Below are positions 59,744-64,000 of a DNA stretch of 64,000 nucleotides, one piece after another. Under the pieces are notes generated by a model. It was given only the letters and a program-made list of their open reading frames with translations, had not been told where the DNA came from and ran no database searches. The stretch comes from Eleginops maclovinus (lineage: Eukaryota > Chordata > Actinopteri > Perciformes > Eleginopidae): positions 20,437,290-20,501,289 of the forward strand of contig NC_086370.1 in the NCBI RefSeq assembly GCF_036324505.1, given 5' to 3'. The position numbers and the translations under genes were made by a program. Positions within the stretch are counted from its first letter, which is position 1, and each line of letters begins with the position of its first letter.

Positions 59744-60939
59744 CCCAGACACCACACATTAATTTTATGATTTTATGAGGCCCAGACAGACTGAGGGTGT
59801 CCTCTTAATGTCTGTCCTCCAGGTATTAGACTTAGCGCTGAGCAGAAAACAATCTTTGACTTCAGTTTATTATTTTATGTGTGAAGTTAAATTTAAACCT
59901 GTAGCTGCAGGGCTCTGTGGGCAGACTCAAACATCTCTTCTACAATAAATAACAGTTTAGCTAGTCTCCTAGACCAGGGATGGAATGCTAGTGTGAAGAA
60001 TACACATTTAAAGGTCCAGGTTTTGACTCTTTTTAGAGCAAAAATTGTAATGTCGCTTTTGTTTGTGAGTGGATCTCATTCTAGATATCAAAATGCACAG
60101 ATTTGATTGGCTAATTAGCGTCACAAGAGGATTTAAAAGCCATACAATAAGTCAGCTGTTCAGCACTTCTTGTTCCTTCATCTCAAAGTCAATGGGTTAG
60201 GGTTTGGTTAGATGCATGAAATAGGGTCTGTGATTAACACAGACTGATGTTCTGCGACATAAAGTATGTGAGTAAATACCCCACTGGTGAATTAAAGAAT
60301 GGCGTCAAAATGAAATGAAAGAAAAGTCTCTTTTACTTTTTTTTGGAGGAACCAGGGAGATGCTACCTTCAGGGTCGCCCCACAAAAACACGACATCCCA
60401 GCACCAGTCTTTACAGATCCTTTAGAGTTGTGTTCCTGAGACTAAATAAGAGGATTAAACGTCTCTTGCGCGCTCATACAGGCCTCCGTCATTATTCTGA
60501 AACATACAATAAACTGCGGCCCTCGTTCACAGATTGCTTGATAAAAATGATCCCTGAGGGCCTTTTAACAAAACAACCCTTCATTAGCTCAAATACCCCC
60601 CCCCCCACCCCCACCACCATCACTTAAAACAGCTGCTTTAATGACCGTCATCGTTGACAAGCGCAGCTCTTTGTGCAGTAATGGCGAGCAGGTTAGCGCT
60701 GTTGTTTTTAGCCTCAGCGTTATCATGGGGACGGGGTTCATGCTTCAGAGGTCAGAGGTCAACAGGTAGTTGAGTGCTGATGAAGTGGAGGTGGAGAAAG
60801 TTTGTTATTTGGCTGCGGGAGGACAAGATCTGAGCTCTCCAAGAAACACAAAGAAGCTCTGTGGTGAGTTTGTTTTAGTTGTTTTGACTTGAGTATTTGT
60901 TTTAAATCTTGTTTACTCATTGTCCAATTAAAGGACTTA

Positions 60940-61366
60940 TTAAAGACCCTATTATGCTAATTTCCAGGTTCATATCTGTATTGTTTGCCTCAACTGGGAC
61001 ATGTCTCCATGCTTTAACGTTCAAAAAGCTCTTTATGTTTCTCATACTGCCTGTGCTGCAGCACCTCTTTTACCCTCTGTCTGAAACCAGAGCCCAGTCT
61101 GCTCTGATTGGTTAGCTGGACAGCTCTGTTGTGATTGGCCACCCGATTAGAGATGTCCCGCCCCCTTAGTCTATCACTTACAACGTGTTGGAATGCTAGC
61201 CAATAGAAGCGAGAGTGTCACATACTGATGTCACTGTGTTACAGAAGTAAACGAATGAGTCCAATGGAGGCTTTGGGATTTTAGCCTTTGCAGACCATTC
61301 ACATGCACACAAACCTTTATAACACCACAAAGGTAAAACCCAAAATGCATAATAAAGCCTCTTTAA
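60940..61366 (+). mobile_element. TTAA-flanked MITE with CCAAT and GC boxes (most complete copy)
   Basis: 427 bp with TTAA at both ends and imperfect terminal inverted repeats (TTAAAGACCCTATTATGC at left, the complement of AATGCATAATAAAGCCTCTT at right), as in piggyBac-type MITEs. Inside are GATTGGTTAGCTGG, GATTGGCCACCCGA, CCCGCCCCCTTAG and GCTAGCCAATAGAAG. Other copies are at 11,558, 23,975, 27,858 and 36,290. No coding capacity. Confidence 0.8.
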
Positions 61367-61369
61367 AAA

Positions 61370-62875
61370 AACATAGGAAACTTGATGCAGAGAGATAAAC
61401 AGAGCAATATGCTCTTATTTTGAAAATCTGTTTCCTGTTTGTCAGGAGTCGGTCATGGGGGTTTTAAGGCTTATTAAAGATGTGTGTTTTGTTATTCCTC
61501 CAGCCTCCTCTGCTTTCTGTATTGCTGCTGATCTTGTAATCCACGACCTCATTGAAACCCTTTCAAAGTAAAAGTGCATCCAACTTGAACAGAAGAAGCT
61601 CATTGAGCACAGGGTTTCAGATCAAAGCGAGCTGAAGCTGCAGATAATGTGACCATGAAGGCATCGTTTACTGCTCATTCAGCCGTAATCAGGAGACACA
61701 CAGCTGGCAGATGAAAGGACACTCAGCAAAACAAAAAAGAAGAAGTGGACCAAACTTTTTAAAGGCGCTGATGTTGGTATCAGACTGGAAATCATGCAGG
61801 TGGGATTTCTCTGAGCCAAAAGATATCATTAAGAGGCTTTAAGCTACGTTTAGCCCGGAGAGCTTTGGGGGATTATGGGAATTTGTGAAGTGCAGATTAA
61901 AAAACCTGGCAGAGTAAATAAAACAATATTAGTTTGTTTAAAATGCTACAGTCTGACAAACATGGAACAGATGGAAGATGTCTGACCTGGAAGCTGTTTT
62001 ACTATTCCCTTTTCAAACATTATGCATAACCAGTCTAGCATCGCGCCTGCACAAAACTATTAATGCAAACATGTTTTATGTGTTGAGATGTGTTTGTGAA
62101 GAGGTGAGCATAAGAGACTTTGGTTATTCTGCACAAGTTGTGTGAGAGTTAATGTTTTCATACAGATTTGCAGCTAATTAATGCACCCCTCGTTCAGCTT
62201 GAATTCATGATCTTTTCAAGTAAAATAGGGGCTGCATTTGAAAAGCAGGGGGTTTTATGAATAGATGATTATTTATTATCAATAAATAATTGATTTTTTA
62301 GAAAAATGGAACAATAAAGTTAAGCTTGAGTTTCCCGCTTTTTTGTTGATTCACTGTATTTCTCTCATATTGATGAATCACAAAGGGGCTTTAAGTCGAG
62401 TGTCGTCTCTGTGTGTACCTCACTCTTGAGTTGCGATGCAGATTTGATTCCTTTGAGTTCCTTTATAGCTTAATGTTAAACTGGAGCCTGTGCAATGTGC
62501 GTTTAGTTGTTACTCTCAAATACAAGCATTCATCAAAAACTCATAGATTTAATTGAACATCGTCTTCTCTGACATAAACGTTCCAACAGACGTCTCATTT
62601 CAGAGTAAAAGTCCTGAGATTTATCTTTATGATCTGCTGATATCAGACAGAGAAGGAAGTCGCAGTAACTCTAAGATAAGGTCATCTTTTTAAAACCATA
62701 GAGCTGCATGTATTTAACAAATAGTTTTCCCCAGGTTAAATGAAGGCAAAGGAGTATCGGAGTTTAAGCTTCGTCACATGAAGACGAAGAGGAAGGCTTA
62801 GTGTGAGTTCAGTCGCTCGAGAAAATCTTTCATCCCTCTTAGACTGCATTAAAGAACTCAGGATGAGGAGGAACT
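61370..62875. other. Non-coding interval, no gene recognised
   Basis: AT-rich; no exon or intact repeat seen. Possibly intron of the gene begun at 58,330. Confidence 0.35.
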
Positions 62876-62876
62876 T

Positions 62877-62985
<109 letters not shown>

Positions 62986-62999
62986 GGTGATGTCACACC

Positions 63000-63585
63000 T
63001 CTCCACAGGATATGACACAAAGGTTTTTCTGAGTCAGAGGAATTTTTTCAAACAATGTATTCAACGTTTTATTTTCTGTGTAATATTTTCAGCCTCTCCT
63101 CAGTAGAGCTGTTACGGGACACCCAAAAAAGTGTTTAGCAACTTGTTGTTGTTGTGTGGTTGTGGTTGTTCTGCGTGTCTTTGTAGTAACACACCTCTTT
63201 GTGCTTATTTAGAATTTTTGGGTGGTCGTGTTGCTGTTATATCATTCTGTATCCAGGCAGAATCGTCTGTTTGCCGGAAAAATAACACGAGTAATCAGAG
63301 TGAGATGAGTGGGAAAAGGGGATGAACTTTAAAGTGGTTTCATAAGATGCGAAAGGTCCATAAGACACACGCGGTTGTTTAAATGTTTGTGTGCATGCTC
63401 AGCTTGAAGAAGAAAAACATTTAAGGGGTTTTATTGGAACAGAGAAGAGAGATTCAACTGTGAATGAAAAGTGAGATAAGCGAGGTTGTTTTGTTTACAC
63501 GATTTATGTGTTTGTATAAAGTGGAGCTGCCGCTTCAAGCGGACAGGAAGCGGTGGGACGAACAGTCCAACATCAACATTACAGG
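63000..63585. other. Non-coding interval
   Basis: No gene recognised; short frames only. Confidence 0.35.
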
Positions 63586-63587
63586 AA

Positions 63588-63630
63588 ACACACACACACA
63601 CGCACACACGCACACACACACACACACACA
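63588..63630. repeat. (CA)n microsatellite, interrupted
   Basis: CA run with two CG interruptions. The remaining sequence to 64,000 is T-rich, with repeated TTTTGTGAC/TTTTGCAAC-like phrases, and no gene. Confidence 0.85.
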
Positions 63631-64000
63631 ATGCAGGGTCAAAGAGGCATTTCAAAAACAAGATAATTGCCAACAGAAACAAAACAGATAAAAGTCATAA
63701 GGAATAAAAAACTGTACTCGATTTATAGAACTCTGTAGAATAATGTTTGTATGTCTTCTTGGTGGTTTTGCACCTTGTGTTCATTTGGGGTCACTTTATT
63801 GTCTTGTACTTTTTATGGTGGTTTTGAACATTTCTGTGACCACTTTGAATCTTGTTGTGCTGGTGTTGCATCTCTTTGGGGTCATACGGCGACTCTTGGT
63901 CAGATTGGGTCGATTAATGATACTTAATTGCTTCTCTTTGTAGTCATTTTGTAATTATTTACAGTGCTTTTGCAACTTTTTGTGACCATTTTCAACTTTC

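Noticed and set aside
60343..60627. 94-codon frame ending in Pro/Thr run
   Set aside because: No homology recognised, ends in a C homopolymer and has no splice sites.

Overview
The window looks like a chromosomal segment of a teleost fish, probably a percomorph. The evidence is split vertebrate-type genes with GT-AG introns, a fish-type NLR gene (FISNA-NACHT-LRR-B30.2), long (CA)n and (GATA)n microsatellites, tRNA-derived fish SINEs with CTTT tails, L2/Maui-like LINE pieces and hAT-type MITEs. There are no operons or bacterial signals, and most of the sequence is non-coding and repeat-rich.

Layout: 1-14.4 kb holds no gene I can support, only a 40-bp minisatellite (2.35-3.51 kb), SINE and LINE fragments and a 0.4-kb GATA array. 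A complete five-exon ciao2b (cytosolic iron-sulfur assembly) lies at 14,541-16,585 (+); its first intron appears to be a U12-type AT-AC intron. The stretch 17-33.7 kb is mostly transposon debris, with candidate upstream promoters or untranslated exons for the next gene. wipf1 (WASP-interacting protein) has eight coding exons at 33,745-39,003 (+). It reads cleanly except for one missing base in a C run near 36,170, which would remove its WASP-binding C terminus if real. A small tRNA cluster (Ser-UGA, Thr-AGU and a broken Thr copy) sits at 41.4-42.3 kb.

The most distinctive region is 42.7-54.2 kb: one NLRC3-like immune receptor gene (+). Its N-terminal region is encoded by five tandem copies of a 111-114-bp phase-symmetric exon, each in a roughly 1.0-1.3-kb duplicated unit. 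The introns between copies carry a 21-bp minisatellite and a perfect 15-bp-arm hairpin. FISNA/NACHT, three LRR exons and a C-terminal PRY-SPRY domain follow, all in frame. Beyond it are degraded repeats, then the first exon of an unrecognised secreted protein at 58,3xx (+), which continues out of the window or into undetected exons.

The genes do not form a pathway. ciao2b is housekeeping; wipf1 and the NLR are both immune-related but act differently (actin regulation and putative cytosolic sensing). Exon calls rest on open frames, splice sites, phase continuity and remembered family features; no alignment or expression data were available.
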